Shown here piece after piece: positions 36,528 through 48,735 of a stretch of DNA of 64,000 nucleotides. The notes beneath the pieces were generated by a model, which was not told the origin of the DNA, searched no databases, and was given only the letters and a program-made list of their open reading frames with translations. The DNA comes from Dipylidium caninum (lineage: Eukaryota > Platyhelminthes > Cestoda > Cyclophyllidea > Dipylidiidae). The stretch is taken from NCBI GenBank assembly GCA_017562135.1, contig QEYB01000895.1, forward strand, positions 186,001 through 250,000, given 5' to 3'. Position 1 is the stretch's first letter. Each line of letters opens with the position of its first letter. The translations under genes were made by a program, and so were the position numbers.

Positions 36528-38864
36528 CAGACTGGGAACATAGCTGGGCTCTAGATTACCTTTTTATTACTTTTCGCCACATTTGTTAACCGGGTACTTT
36601 GCCTGATATTGCTTTGCCTCCTTTTCAATAACTCAATGAAATTTCTCCCTTACACCCTTCTTTTTTTTATTGTCCTTCAGGCTTAGCCCAATAACTCAAA
36701 GTGAAATTGGACAGTTGAGCGTCAATTCCTAGTCTTTCTATTGCATCTATCCCCTGCCACACCATTCTCTCATTGCAGTGTCTAAAATGAGTCCATTTTA
36801 ATATTTGTTACATCAAACCCTCCGTGTGCGGGGGAAATGGCTCCTGAACTTCGCTTTTACTCTTGGAACTTCTCATCCACCTTACAGAATCCTGTACAAT
36901 CTCTCCTCCCCTTCCCCCTCCCCCTATATCGCCCATTTTCTTCTTTTTGGTTTGCTACTTTCTTTTTTGTTGGTAGTTTTTCTGAAGCCAGCAGGCTATG
37001 ATTCCTCCTGCCATGAAGTTAATGGTCTTGCCCGTCGGTTTCGAGCGGCGTGTTGTGAAAGCCACCGTCAGAACAGAAGGCGTTCCATAAATTAATTTCT
37101 ATACTATTAATTGGTGGCACAACTGATCTGCATGATGCACTGCATATACCTTCAAAAATAGAGCCTATCGCTGCTTTTAAAGTTGTATTTTTTATGGGGT
37201 GTTGGACTTCTGTAAATTTTTTCATTCGTGTTTTAGCATGCCTGTTCCCTCGTCTTGAGCGGTTCACTTGGATTTGGTTTTCCATTGCCTTCTCCAGACT
37301 GTTCCCCACTTCTGTTTAAATTTTTGTTTTACCGAAGATTCTCGAGTCGTATCGAAGTTGGTCATACGGCTTAGTGCCAACTCCAGAGCTGATAGATCTC
37401 CCCACAGTTTTGTGATTGTTGCCTCTGCTCCCCCCTCCTTCCGTGCCTCCCTATCTCATATGATAAGGCGGCCTTAACTGCATCTGTGTCAAAGTTTGAC
37501 AGTTGATCACTTAAGTAAGTTGAAGTGGTTGCTATCTCGCGACCTTTTTTGTGGTTCCTTCCCCGCCCACGGTAGAGTCTGTTGGCGACGTTTATTCGCC
37601 TGAGGGACGTGTGCAGAGCGGTTTCGATGGCCGCCTCACGCTCCTCGGTTGTCATTCCCTCGTCGATAGGCAGGAAGGATGCGCCAGACCACTCAACGTC
37701 AAACTCGGTAACTCAATTCCCGAACCATTTTACCATGCGGCTATGTGGAGGTCCGGCACAGATTCATAAATGGACCTGGAGTTAACACTTTTCCGTACCA
37801 GACAGCAACTGCTGAAACATTCATCCCTATGCTATCTTCGGGGCTGGAAACCGCCAATTAACTTAGCGCCTTCGAGGGGGGTAAGTCACAACAAAATTGC
37901 CTATATTTGTTAAGGAGGAGGAGGAGGAGGAATCATCTGGCGCTGCATATCAGGAGAGTTCAATGGAGCGCAAGTCTTCTACAATGTTGGAAGGTGGAAC
38001 GTTCGGCTGCAATGGGGAGTCTTGGTCAAGTGCCATGCAGGTTAGAGGAGGTGAAGTCGCTGCTGATTCCTTGCCCTATTAGGCTGGAATGGGAATGTAC
38101 GGAGAAGCGAGAATCGTGTTTGTGTCTAAACATTGCTGTTTCATGCACCTCCGGGCTCTCGTCATTTCGTTTGGGGCGTGGGCACCGCGCCCAGGTTGAG
38201 GCGGCGTTGACTGTCGAGTTCACCAGGCAGAAGTGCTCATTGCCGCTGGGGTCGGCGTAGCTATTGCCATCTTACACTCATGCTAAAGTCGACGACCTTG
38301 CGGGAGCCCAGAGCCGCAGGGACAATTTCACCACTTATTTGTCTGTGTCAGCAAAGTGGCCAAATTGTGGTCCGCGGGCGCTTCCGCTTGGAAGTTAATT
38401 CCCTTTTCATTATCGACTCACTTATGAATGCTTGCACCGCCGCCACTCAAGCCCCTCGCAGTGGTTCACCATCCTAAAAGGGGGCCCACTTTCTCACTGC
38501 CCATTCCCTCCACCGCCCTTGCCCCGGGATTATTTTGCCTCTTCTTTTACTAGTCTTGTTGGCCATGGCCTGTCCGAACTGCCAGTCTAATGCTGCCCAG
38601 GCCGCTGTTAATGCCCTCCGTGTGGGACGGCGGCGACGCCCTCGTCAGGAGTCCTGTTGAGTAGCGTTTCCGTCAACCCTGCCAAAATTTAATCACCGCG
38701 GTAATCTAAGTTAAACTGCTAGTTTTCAACTTCCCGGGAAATTCTGTCCATTTCGAGTGTGCTTTTGGCTCTCTATTTATCGTTTCGCGTAGACACACTG
38801 ACGTAGCCAATTGCCTAAAACAAAGTTGATTCAGTTTACTATTATGTGTGGAACGTTTATGTGC
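36528..38864. other. Gene-poor stretch after WNK
   Basis: Probably includes the WNK 3' UTR. It contains a (GGA)n run near 37914-37930. A 31-codon open frame at about 38564-38659 (starts MACPNCQ) has no support. Nothing else is recognised. Confidence 0.5.
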
Positions 38865-39860
38865 CCATGGCTGTTGATGAAATTAATTTACGCCACTGCA
38901 TTTTCAACAAGTAAGAAGTGGCGCAGAAGCATGTGGCAGGTCATGGAAAGTGTCCGGTGAAGGTGCAGTTTCTGGTAGGACATGCAGAGGATGGTTCGAA
39001 GGAGTTGAGACGAGTGATGATTTCGGCCTTTCTGAGAGCCGCGTTCAAAGCTGCCACCTCTGATCGACGACGATATTGTTTCAGACCGTGATGGAGGAAA
39101 TTCCCCTCCCGGCAACATCGGAGACCGCGGAAAGGCTCGATCCAGCTCGACGAAGGACTGGTGTGGACAGAGTCGAGATGGGCGCCACGTGAATGAACTG
39201 AGAAGAATTTGGATGATCGAGTCGTCGTATGACGGTGGCTGGGAGGGAGAAGTGAATCACCTACGAAGCGATCGCAGGGGGGCGGGGCATATTGTGAACC
39301 GCGCAGACGTGGCCCTTCCACCTCCAGAGCAAATTTTCCCCCTGAGTGAGAGGATGTTGTGATGGTGTGTGGTGTTTTGGTGTGTGGTGGAATAGTCGAG
39401 GACAAAGCATTACACGATCTGTTAAAGGCGAACAAAAGGCCAAATTGGGAGAAGTGTGGTCAGCAGGGGGATGAGTTAAAGACAGCAGTGGAAGGAAAGA
39501 GGCCGGCGACGTTCAAGGGGAAGAGGCAGGACGTCACACTTCGTTACGCTAATGCCTGGCCATCGTGGTGCTTTGGGGACTCGTCAATGAAATGCAAAAC
39601 GAGGCTGGGAAATTTTTTCGCATCCACCATATTGCTCGACGGGACTCAGAGTCCACCTTCAGACTATCACTTCTATTAGACCATCCAAATCTTTTTGAAG
39701 GGTAAATAATTCGCAAGTGAAGGAGATACAAAACAGTCGCTGGTTCAGTCTTTCGCATCACTAGATGAAACACCGTTTTCAAAAACGGGCATACACCAAC
39801 TGTCCTCCCCTTGGCAAGCAAGCATTAATAATAACAATGATGGCGGTCATGGTATTTAAT
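38865..39860 (+). mobile_element. Dead mariner-family transposon, copy B (nearly full-length ORF remnant)
   Basis: The plus strand carries a decayed mariner transposase spread over three frames. In order: LRHCIF near the start; GEGAVSGRTCRGWFE (helix-turn-helix region); RHVNELRRIW; the NAWP remnant of the NARPH motif near 39550; GWEIFSHPPY; SDYHFY (third catalytic Asp region, about 39658-39676); and the C-terminal FASEGDTKQSLVQSFAS and GIHQLSSPWQASI followed by a DGG end. At least three stops and several frameshifts make it inactive. About 1 kb matches the usual mariner ORF length of about 345 codons. Terminal inverted repeats are not evident. Confidence 0.78.
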
Positions 39861-42800
39861 AAAGTTGGTTGATGTTAAGAAAAATGCTATTCTCAATTTC
39901 CTGATGTCAGAAAACAAGGCAAAGAATTCCCGGATGGCAGGGAGGGCTGGGAGTCCCCTCGTCTCCTTTGTTCATTGCCACCATATCCGCCTACGCTCCA
40001 GCGTAAAATTATCGCCTCTTCATTTGTGAAATGTCACAGATGCGGAGAGTGGAGTGCTTTTGGTCAGACGACCAAATTGTTTTCGTATTCAAATGAGACC
40101 CGATGACCTCGTGGCATAATTAATGCATCATTAGCTCGCCATCCCCTGACCTCCGAGCTGTCGACGTCGGATTTCCACGCATCCCACCAAAATTGCCTCT
40201 TCCACCACGCCAACCAGGTGTTCGCGGAGCACTTTATTTCATAAGCCGTTTTTATTGTGTTATTAGCGCTTTTTGGCAATTGGTCTCGCCTCTCTGTGTG
40301 GCGCATTAGCCTCATTTGACTGTCACTAACATGCTTCATTTACTGTTTCCCGGAACACGCGGTTGGGTGGAAGCGCAGGAAGAGACCTCGTGTAGTCCTC
40401 TCCACCTTTCGTCGAAATCCTCTTTCCCTTGGCCACCGTCCTCCCTTGAGATTGTGTGGCGCTTTTGCCTTCGAATTGCAAAGGCATCTTCTTTGTCGAG
40501 TGTAACAGTCCACTGGGTAGATCAACAGCCGCCAGAGGCCGCGTGTGATTTTCGGCCCCACGTCTCTTCCCTCCACGCTCTTAGTTGTGCCACTGCCCCG
40601 CCTACTTGCAGTAAATAAAGAGGTGGGACACCTGATGGGGAAGCGGCGGGCATTAATTTTAACGCACTTCGAGAAGAAGTCCTTCCTGCCATCGACTTTG
40701 AACTTTAACCTACAAACCGTTAGCCTTGTCGCGCAACCATGGGACAGAACAGAGTGTACCAGCTCCTCTGTACTGTTAAGCCTTCGCCTGTTGGAATCGA
40801 GTCACTGGAGTTTATCGCCACATTGACAAGTGATGACACGAGGAAACCGTTAATTTCTCTCAGGATCATAAGTGGGGCCACCCTGAATTGGACAGTTTTA
40901 TTACTTTATTTTGGGCGACAGCGCTGAAGTGTGGGTGCGCGTCGTTTTCTCTTAATGTCTGCACAGTTTGGCATGTCTCAGCCGCCTTCAGGAAAGGTCT
41001 CCTTCCTTCAGCATCCCACGGCACTCCCTTCCAAAACCGAGGCTTCGGTGTCAACACAGACTCGACCACTGGCAGACTGGCTCGAAGGACGAAGTCCTTC
41101 ATCGAGCCCCTTCACTTCTTCCAGTGACGTCTTCCCACTAAACACCAAGCACAGCCTTCGCCTCCATCCATTATTCGTGGCTCACTGACGTCGACACGCA
41201 AATGAGTTCGGCGCCGACGCGTGGTGGCTTCACCTTTGCCCATTTTTAAGGCTACCAAGTGAAGCAACATGCTGCAAATGTTGTTAAATTGTTCGCCAGG
41301 CAGTGAGAAACAAAATTTGAGGCCAGAAGCACGTGGGTCCTGTTGCGCCCGGCCATCCTCGTGGCGGGGACGAGGTGTCAATCAACACTAAGGCAACCGG
41401 GCTGCTCACCCTAAAGGCCACTTTTGCGCAAGTCGACCAATTTACCCGCTGGTCATTTCCCCTTTGTCCACGAATCATCGCCTCTACAACGCGGGCAGGC
41501 TCTCTCCTCTTCCCACCGGCTCAACCACAAAATATTCCGCCTTCCTAACATTAATTCCTCTCTACTCCATCTTATGTCGTTGGCATTCAACCGGGGGTTT
41601 TGACTCCAAACACTCGGCCGGTCCCATTGCAAATGCTAAAGAGCGGCCTTCGCATCGGGTCCGGGGATCAACTGATGTAACCGATCGTCTACCTTTCAAC
41701 CTAAAAGTCATTTGCAGTAAGGTACTCGTTGAACTGTTTCTCTAAGATTGTCTAACCCGCTCTAATTTTTGACCTACATGGGACTCCATCGTTGAAATTG
41801 AGGCTGCCTATGCACTTTAAAAGTGTTTTCGCCTACCGAGGCCGGAGTAAGGTCACCTGGAAAGCCTGTTTACGTGCTAATATCCTGGGAATTTTGTCGG
41901 ATGCGCCATAAAAATTGTTTTCGCGGTGGTTTTAGGCCTGATGAATGCGGTGACGCTTTCTTACCCACTCCGACGTGGCATTTCGACGGTCGCCCGACGG
42001 TGAGGCGGCGGACGACGGGCGGCCCTTTCCGGCGCTCGGGGCATGGCTGCATCCGCAGCACAGGCCACATTCCGGCATGGCTGTGGAATTGTCTAAGTGA
42101 AGGTCTTTGAACTAGCCCGAGATTTAGGCGACTTCGGCTTCATCCACTGCTCATCGATCCCGTGACAATGGCGATTTTATACAAAAAATCATTTCACCTT
42201 CCTTCCTAAACTCGGCCCTCGATCATTCTGTGAAATCAGCGGTTTTCGAGATGGTTTTTACACATTCACGTTGCGATTGTCTGTCGGCGGTGTTCCCAGG
42301 GTCAACCGTTGCTGCGTCGTGTTACTTGGGCAGGCAAAGATGGTGGCGTGTGCAGACGAGGCGAATAAGGTTGCGTCGCAAGACCCTCCGTCTCTGGGAG
42401 CACCGCTTCCAGCATCTGCCGTCACAGCCAGACCGATGCGTGGAACCGCCTTGCGTCCTCTCGTCGCCAGAAATTCGTCTCGTCAATTGGGATTCAGACG
42501 CAAACTCCTCCTTTGAAGGAATGGTTTCGTGCGGGCCACCAACTTCACAATGCGAAGTTGGCAGTTGAGGGAACCAAAGTCGGGTGCCTCTTCTGCTGCC
42601 TGCCTGCCTGCCTGCCTGCCTCTGCCTGCCTGCCTGCCTGCCGCCTGCCTTGCTCATTGCCCGCATTAAAAGGCCCACGTCTTTTCTGCCCTGATCTCAT
42701 TCAGCTGGTGGGGGAATCAGGGCCTCACTTCCTCGTTGAATTCCTGGCAGATGTGCTGTGGTCTTTAACGGACGTCAACAATATATCTGCGTTGACTCCC

Positions 42801-43345
42801 TAACATGGAATTGGGGGCCATTTTGGTGTTATCCCAGTTTGTCAAGGCGTTTGACGGTGAATTGGTAAACATGTGTGGCCAAATGAACGCCAATTAAATT
42901 TTTTTGCAGAAAAACTTTGCAAATGACAAGTATTCAGCGGCGGAGCGGTAGTCATGGCCGCTTGGTGCGATTTTTCCTCAAGTTGTACTCACATACCCCC
43001 ATATAAACTGACTGCTGTTCGTCCTCCCCAAATTCCCCAAATCTCCTTCTTCACGGTGGGTGTCGTTTCCCCTTGCTCTCCATCTCCTTCTCTCCTCTCA
43101 TTCCCCATCTTCCCTTCCCTCCGCCCCGCTCGCCTTCTTCCGCTCCCTCGCTGCCTCTCGCCCTCTCCGGCTCTCGGGCTTGCGTGTTCGGCCTCATGTG
43201 GCCCCGGTCGGTGTCCCGACGGTGCGTCTCAGATGCTCCGCTTCGCCCGGACACCCAAGGCTGAAGGGTCACTTCTTACTTAGGAAGCCTTTCGTTCAAT
43301 GCTTATGGCATGAATTAACCCTGTCGTCTGTGGCATGTAGAGACG
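39861..43345. other. Gene-poor stretch between mariner copy B and the WNK-like gene
   Basis: Only small overlapping open frames without motifs. It includes a TGCC tetranucleotide repeat and, at its right end, the presumed promoter of the kinase-less WNK-like gene. The 43.05-43.2 kb part is rich in C and T. Confidence 0.5.
42594..42650. repeat. (TGCC)n microsatellite
   Basis: Imperfect tetranucleotide repeat of about 57 nt, interrupted once by CTCTGCC and once by CCGCC. Confidence 0.9.
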
Positions 43346-46300
43346 ATGTTCGCAGGACTCTTAAAAGAATCGGACGAAGAGCGCCCGCTCGGTCAGTCCT
43401 CTGAACAGGTGAGTCTTCTTCATGCCCGAATATTATATCAAGTTTTCACTTCTTCTTGCCACTTCTAAGTCTAATGAGACCATTTCTGTCCTAACTCATC
43501 ATGCAAATGATGAAATATTAGTAGGAGTGACGATAATTACATACGATAATGCATTCTGTTGCCTTCTCCACCTCGCCTAGTCGGACGATGAAAGCACGAC
43601 CTCTACAGTGCGGCGCCGGCGTTCATCTAGTGCCACCCCAACCGAAGGTAGAGGCGGACCTCACCGCTACGCTCGCCCGCTCCGCCCTCCACTGACCGCC
43701 GCATTTTCCTGCTTGTAGGCGCTGTTGCTGATGAGAGCTCATCGGACGGCTCTGGTTCCTCGACGTCCGTATTTTACGGAAGCATTGACGAAATGAGCCC
43801 CGATAAGACGCCTTCACTCGTTTGCACGGTGCGAGTGCCTCCGGCCTCACAGTCACTTTTTTACAATTTCACGAATTACCTTTGTGACATGAGACATGTG
43901 GAGCCCATGATCTTCGTGCCCGGCTCCGAAAAGTCTCCGGGCATCATTACACTTTTCAATAACAGTTGTGCTTGCGTCTGTTGTTGGGTTTCACATCATG
44001 TCGGCTATCAGATGGTCAGCCTGCCGGAGGTCAGAACGCTGATGGTTCTCAAAGAAATGTCCCCTTTGGGCCCGCGAGTCAGGTTCTCCCGTCCAGTCAA
44101 CAGAACCATGACTATCATAACGCCCAACGACAAGCTCTACAAAGTGACATATCCCGCAATCCTGCGGCCCCTTCATATCTGGCAACCCATCGTGTGCTTG
44201 TCGCTGTCCCCCGACTTCCCCTCTATGGTAACTCTTAGTGACTTTATCGACATATTCAACGCCATTCGGGAATGCTTGCCGGTGGAGAAGTCTGAACGAT
44301 CTCTTTGGGAAAAAGAGGAGGCCAAAAAAGCCAGGCGGAAGACGATTGATTTGCCGGGACACCTGCCGCCGACGCCGGGTGAGGACTCGCGGTGGCACGA
44401 TAAGGCGGTAAGTGCCAAAGGGGTGGGGAGGAAGGGGGCTTTATTTCCGTCCCATGAATTTGTATACTCTTTTACGCCAAAATTCGCCCTCGTGCCCCAC
44501 TTTCGCTGTATCATTGAATGTCGAGTGGCAGGAGGGTTCGACGTTGATGTTGCTCTCCTGTCAATTGGCCCGTTGTGCGAGAGAAGGCCGTTGGGACGCT
44601 GAATATCACCGACTGTGCATGGAGTCTGCACTTCTGCCGGCACATCACACTTTCCGCCAGTTTTGCACCATTGTCAGTCGTTGATTCTGTGTGCCGCGGT
44701 GTGCCGGTGCTTCAGTGGCTTGTGAGAATGCAGCCAAGCCTTTTCGCAGCTTAGCCTCAATTCCCTTTTCGCCCACTTGCCACTGTTAGCCCCAGAGCCG
44801 TGGGCTGCGACCGTTCTTCCCTCCCTGCCTTTTTTCAATGTCCAACCACTAACTCGCCCACATTTAGACGTCAGCACTGTCTGCTGGTCCCACGGAGCTC
44901 ACATTTATGGCGTACGAGTGAGTGGCGAGGACCTTCGCCAGGCTCGACTGCGTCTCAACGTCTTTCCACCGACATCGTCCTAACAAGACCGGCTTTTGCC
45001 CTTTAGCATGATCAGCCAAGGCCCAACGGAAGGCTCATCTCGATGACGCTCTTGCGCGATAGGCGTCGGGAGCTGGTGCTGCAGGACGACTGCACGATTC
45101 AAGTGGTGAGCGTGGAGCACGACGAAAGCGGCATCGAGAGAGCGACCTTCCTAGTTAAAATGCCCGATTTCAGCAGCCCCGACTCTGAACTGTGGGTGAT
45201 CGTCTTTTCCTGTGATCTCCCCCACTTCGCCGACGATGTGCACGAGGTGAGACTTTAGTTTACCCCCAAAAGATGTGATCCTAACCGATCGTAGCACTTT
45301 CTCACGGAGGGTCTGAGTAACGTCGAGTAAAGCAGCACCGAGAAGAGCCCCCCCTTTCCCGTTGACAACTATTCGTTTCCGTTGAGCCAACCTTTTAGAT
45401 TACGAGTTGCTGCTTTCCCAAAATCGGTGAATCGGTGAGTTTCGTCTTGTGGAGGACGGTGAGAGAATTGCTGAAAGCCCTGCAAAAGGATGCAAAATCG
45501 GTGCAGTTGAATGAAGAATTTGTCTTCTTTCCCGACTACTCAGCCAACTTGGCCAAAATTATTGGCGAGGTCACAGTGCCAAGTGACCCCAAAGAAGGTG
45601 GTGCGCACTTCCAAGTCGTTATGATCGTCGTATGCGCTTCCTGTTTAACTCGCTGCTTTCCCTTCAAGACGCCTCCTCGGGTAACAGCTCTCGGACCTCC
45701 AGCGATGACAATTCCGACGAGCGTATCACTGTGAAAATACCTCTCCACGCACGACGCCTTGTCTGCAGACTGGCGCAGTGGCTGCGTCGAACCCCCAACC
45801 CCGACCCTGTCCTCATCGTGCCCAGCAGTGAGAAGACCACCGGCCATCTGCTGCATTTGCCCAACCATCCCTCGTTCATATACGCGTGGGATGGCGCCGA
45901 TTTTGGTTTTGGACTCCACTTTTTGCAGGAGACGAATAACCTTATCGTGGTTCAGGGCAGGGACAATTTGGGTCCACGGATAACAATTCACCATCCCCCC
46001 AAAAGGGGACTGCTTGCCCTCACGCCCACCATTCAGGTGAAGTATCTGCTCACCCCTGCCATCGCCTATCCTCAAAACTTGATCTCCCCTCTGCTGGAGC
46101 TGCCTCTGCCAAAATCTCCCACAACACCTGTGCTGTTCGACGACATTTTAATGCTTGTGAAGACAATCCATGAATGCTTCGTCTACTCGGAGGGTGCAAA
46201 GCCGATGCGAAAGTCTCTCTGCCCAAGCAAGCCGACGGAATCGCGTGTCAGCCAAGAGGGTGATCGTGTGGAACAACTGATTGAATCTGTGGGGAACTTG

Positions 46301-47898
46301 AGTTTGCGCCGTTTATTCGCTCAAGGTGACAAACCAACTGCTCAGAACCCTCTCTCACAGCAAGTGAGTCTGGAAGGTGTGTTTGTCTAGGCCGAGATGC
46401 CAAGCTTTCCCCACTGGGGAACTTTTATTGTACACTTGGTCTGCTGTACTTTGTTTGCATACGAGTGCGCTCGGCCTCTTCACGAGTTGAGATGTCAGTC
46501 CAGAGTTGCCTCCCACCGCCACACAAATCATGGTGTCCCAACCTCGGCCCAGGAAAGACGTCGCATGCACCACGGTCCCCATTAGTTCACGCCCCTTGCG
46601 CCAACGACCACGTCAGCTTCGTTTTATTCGGTTTTGATTGGAGGACCTATGATATTCGTGATCGCCCCGCCACTCTCTGACAGGCGGTTCCCTCGTTGAC
46701 AGCGTTTGTTCCCGCTGAATTGTGTGTTTATTCGCTAGAAAACAGAAGGTGGCACATCTGCGCCACAAAAAACTGGTTCTTTGAATTCAACCAGCGTCAC
46801 AGTTCATGGTGAGTCTTTTCACGCCTTCCACCAATGGAAGTTTGGGGCGCATTTGTTTAGTGGCCGCTGGGCGATGCAGGAGGATATCGCCTATTCACTC
46901 AGACGGTTTAATGTCAACTTATTCTAAGTTCCTTTTTTGAACGCTAGGTGGGTGCAGCGCCGAAAAGTGAGGTGAAGGCCGATTTGGCACCAGCACCAGG
47001 GCCAGCGCCACCGCCGCCACCCACACATCCGGTGTGTGGACATCAAGACGCGGCACAACGTCTAGCGCTCTCTCCAACCTCAACTTCCGCTTTGATGTCC
47101 TACCTGCCGCGGACAACGGCACAGGCGCCAGCGCAGGTAACTCGCCCAAGCTGCGACTCCCCGGGGCCGGTGGCAGGTTGTCCCCCCCGCCTCTTGCATC
47201 ACCCCTTGGCCCTTCTAAGCGCAAGGTCTTGATAATGCCGAGGCCGCCGGGGCCTCTCAATAAAAAATATTCATCCCCAGTAGTTGAAATACTTGGTGCA
47301 CGCATAAACTCGGCAATAATGAACTTGTTGATGACCCTTCTACACATAACTGCATGGAGGGGAGCAGATGTGCCTGCTTCCTGCTCCCTGTCAAATGTGT
47401 AGCTCATCATTTGCCTATTTATTACCGAATTAGGGTTAAAACCACATTTGCATCAAACGGTGAGTAGAGTAGCTAACTCCGTGATAAATGTAGCTGTTAA
47501 AATGGTAAGAGGAATAAGCGGTGCATAATCAGACGAGTTGTTTCAAATCGGTCAGCCGTCGCGCCGAACAGGAGGTGAAGGGGCCTCGGGAGGCGCGGGG
47601 CCAACCTTGCCACCCTTGACTGTTAACACGTCACTGGCGGAGAGGTTCGCAATTTTCTCCCGCAGATTACAACAGGTGAGTTGTGATCAACCTTTCCTCT
47701 TTTCTCTCCTCCCGACCTGGCGCGGGAGCAAGCGATGGACCCCCTTCTCCAGCTACCCCTCATCCCCCATGGTGCTAGGGAATTTTAGACTTTTATTAGC
47801 TCAAAATATATATGCATACGTGAGTCGGGACTCGATTACTAAATGCCATTCTTGTTGACTACCGTCTGCGATTCCAGACGCGACGAGACTTGGAGTGA
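43346..47898 (+). CDS. Kinase-less paralogue of the WNK C-terminal region
   Basis: Proposed exons: 43346-43408, 43581-43647, 43719-44407, 45007-45246, 45399-45597, 45669-46363, 46739-46808, 46958-47033, 47066-47136, 47533-47675, 47878-47898. Phases match and give about 777 aa; the last five exons are less certain. The protein starts MFAGLLKESDEERPLG, then an acidic/Ser-rich stretch with RRRRSSS, an X domain (exon 3), a CCT2-like block (exons 4-5), a second X domain (exon 6) and a Pro-rich tail with an RFxV motif (FRFDVLP). There is no kinase domain or room for one. Exon boundaries and phases of exons 4-6 equal those of WNK exons 13-15, which shows partial duplication of the neighbour. Reading frames are intact over several hundred codons despite strong divergence, so it is probably functional. 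It may bind SPAK/OSR1 (inference). Confidence 0.78.
43811..44290 (+). other. X domain, copy 2
   Basis: From SLVCTVRVPPASQSLFYNF to IFNAIRECLPVEK. It aligns end to end with the WNK tail domain. It is the most diverged copy, with FVPGSEKSPG where the others have IVPS...TTG. Confidence 0.7.
45007..45597 (+). other. CCT2-like block of the paralogue (two exons)
   Basis: VKMPDFSSPDSELWVIVFSC matches WNK LEMPDINNPNSELWKLSFRC. The next exon matches WNK without gaps over 29 residues into the helix ending LLKALQ / MLRALQ, then EEFVFFPD / HDYVFYPQ. The intron falls at the same place and phase. Confidence 0.7.
45717..46190 (+). other. X domain, copy 3
   Basis: From DERITVKIPLHARRLVCRLA to FDDILMLVKTIHECF. 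It is closer to the WNK copy than copy 2: DPVLIVPSSEKTTG against DPLLIVPSDTNTTG, and PLLELPL against PLVELPL. Confidence 0.72.
47088..47099 (+). other. RFxV motif in the kinase-less paralogue
   Basis: Codes for Arg-Phe-Asp-Val. It is read in the frame reached through a proposed 32-nt intron (47034-47065). The motif supports that frame but does not prove it. Confidence 0.45.
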
Positions 47899-48735
47899 AC
47901 AGGCCCCTGGCGCCGAACACACCTGAGGCTCGTCTGCTTGACCGGAGGACCTCGCGACTCAATTACCCCACCAACAGTTTTTCCCGCCTTTTTGTTAAAC
48001 TGAAGTATTCCATTATCACTTGTTTATGGAAAGCCAATCGTTATCAAGCTCTGTCTTCATTGGGAACATTGCATTTCATTCAAAAGAAATCAATTCGTCT
48101 CCTACATAGCCGACTTTTACACAATGAGATTTGTTCAGGCGCGTTAGAAAGCATCTGGTGTCTTTTTGTTAGTCCTTGTCGGACGTCGTGAAGAGGTAAA
48201 GCATCTGAAGCTGAAAGAAAGTAGGTCGAAAAATGTTTAAAACTGCTTTCTAATACCAAACTACCCATCGGAGAACTGACATTCAGCCCCGAGAGATTGA
48301 TTGAGTGGACGGGACTACAGGAGCGCAGTCCGTGGGTCGGCAGCTTGGCATTCACAAAGTTCGTGTTGGACGCGTCCGGAGGTTCAGACTAAAGGGAGAA
48401 GGTTGACTGTGGCGTTAGAACTCGAAGTTCCTTACTGAAGGGAGGCTAATGTCTCAGGCAGTCTACGGTCAGGAATTGTGCGAAGTGCTCGACGAGTAGC
48501 TACGGGTGTCATTTCTTGAAATTAGTAATGACTCGTCCAGTATGTCAGTCTCGGCTAAGTCAGTCCGTATCAGATTTTCATAAAAAATGACAAGCAGAAC
48601 AATTTAGGAAAACATATTTTGTGCGATCAAATTCAAATGACAACTCACATAGGTTTGGTAACGGAAAAGAAATGTAAGATTTATGTAAAGGACAATATTT
48701 GGCGCAAAGGAAGAGTTAGTCGAGCTAGGAGTTTA
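47899..48735. other. Intergenic, convergent gene ends
   Basis: Lies between the convergent ends of the WNK-like gene (plus) and the HORMA gene (minus). The small open frames show no known motif. Confidence 0.55.

Noticed and set aside
38564..38659. 31-codon frame starting MACPNCQ
   Set aside because: Too short, no splice partner and no match that I know.
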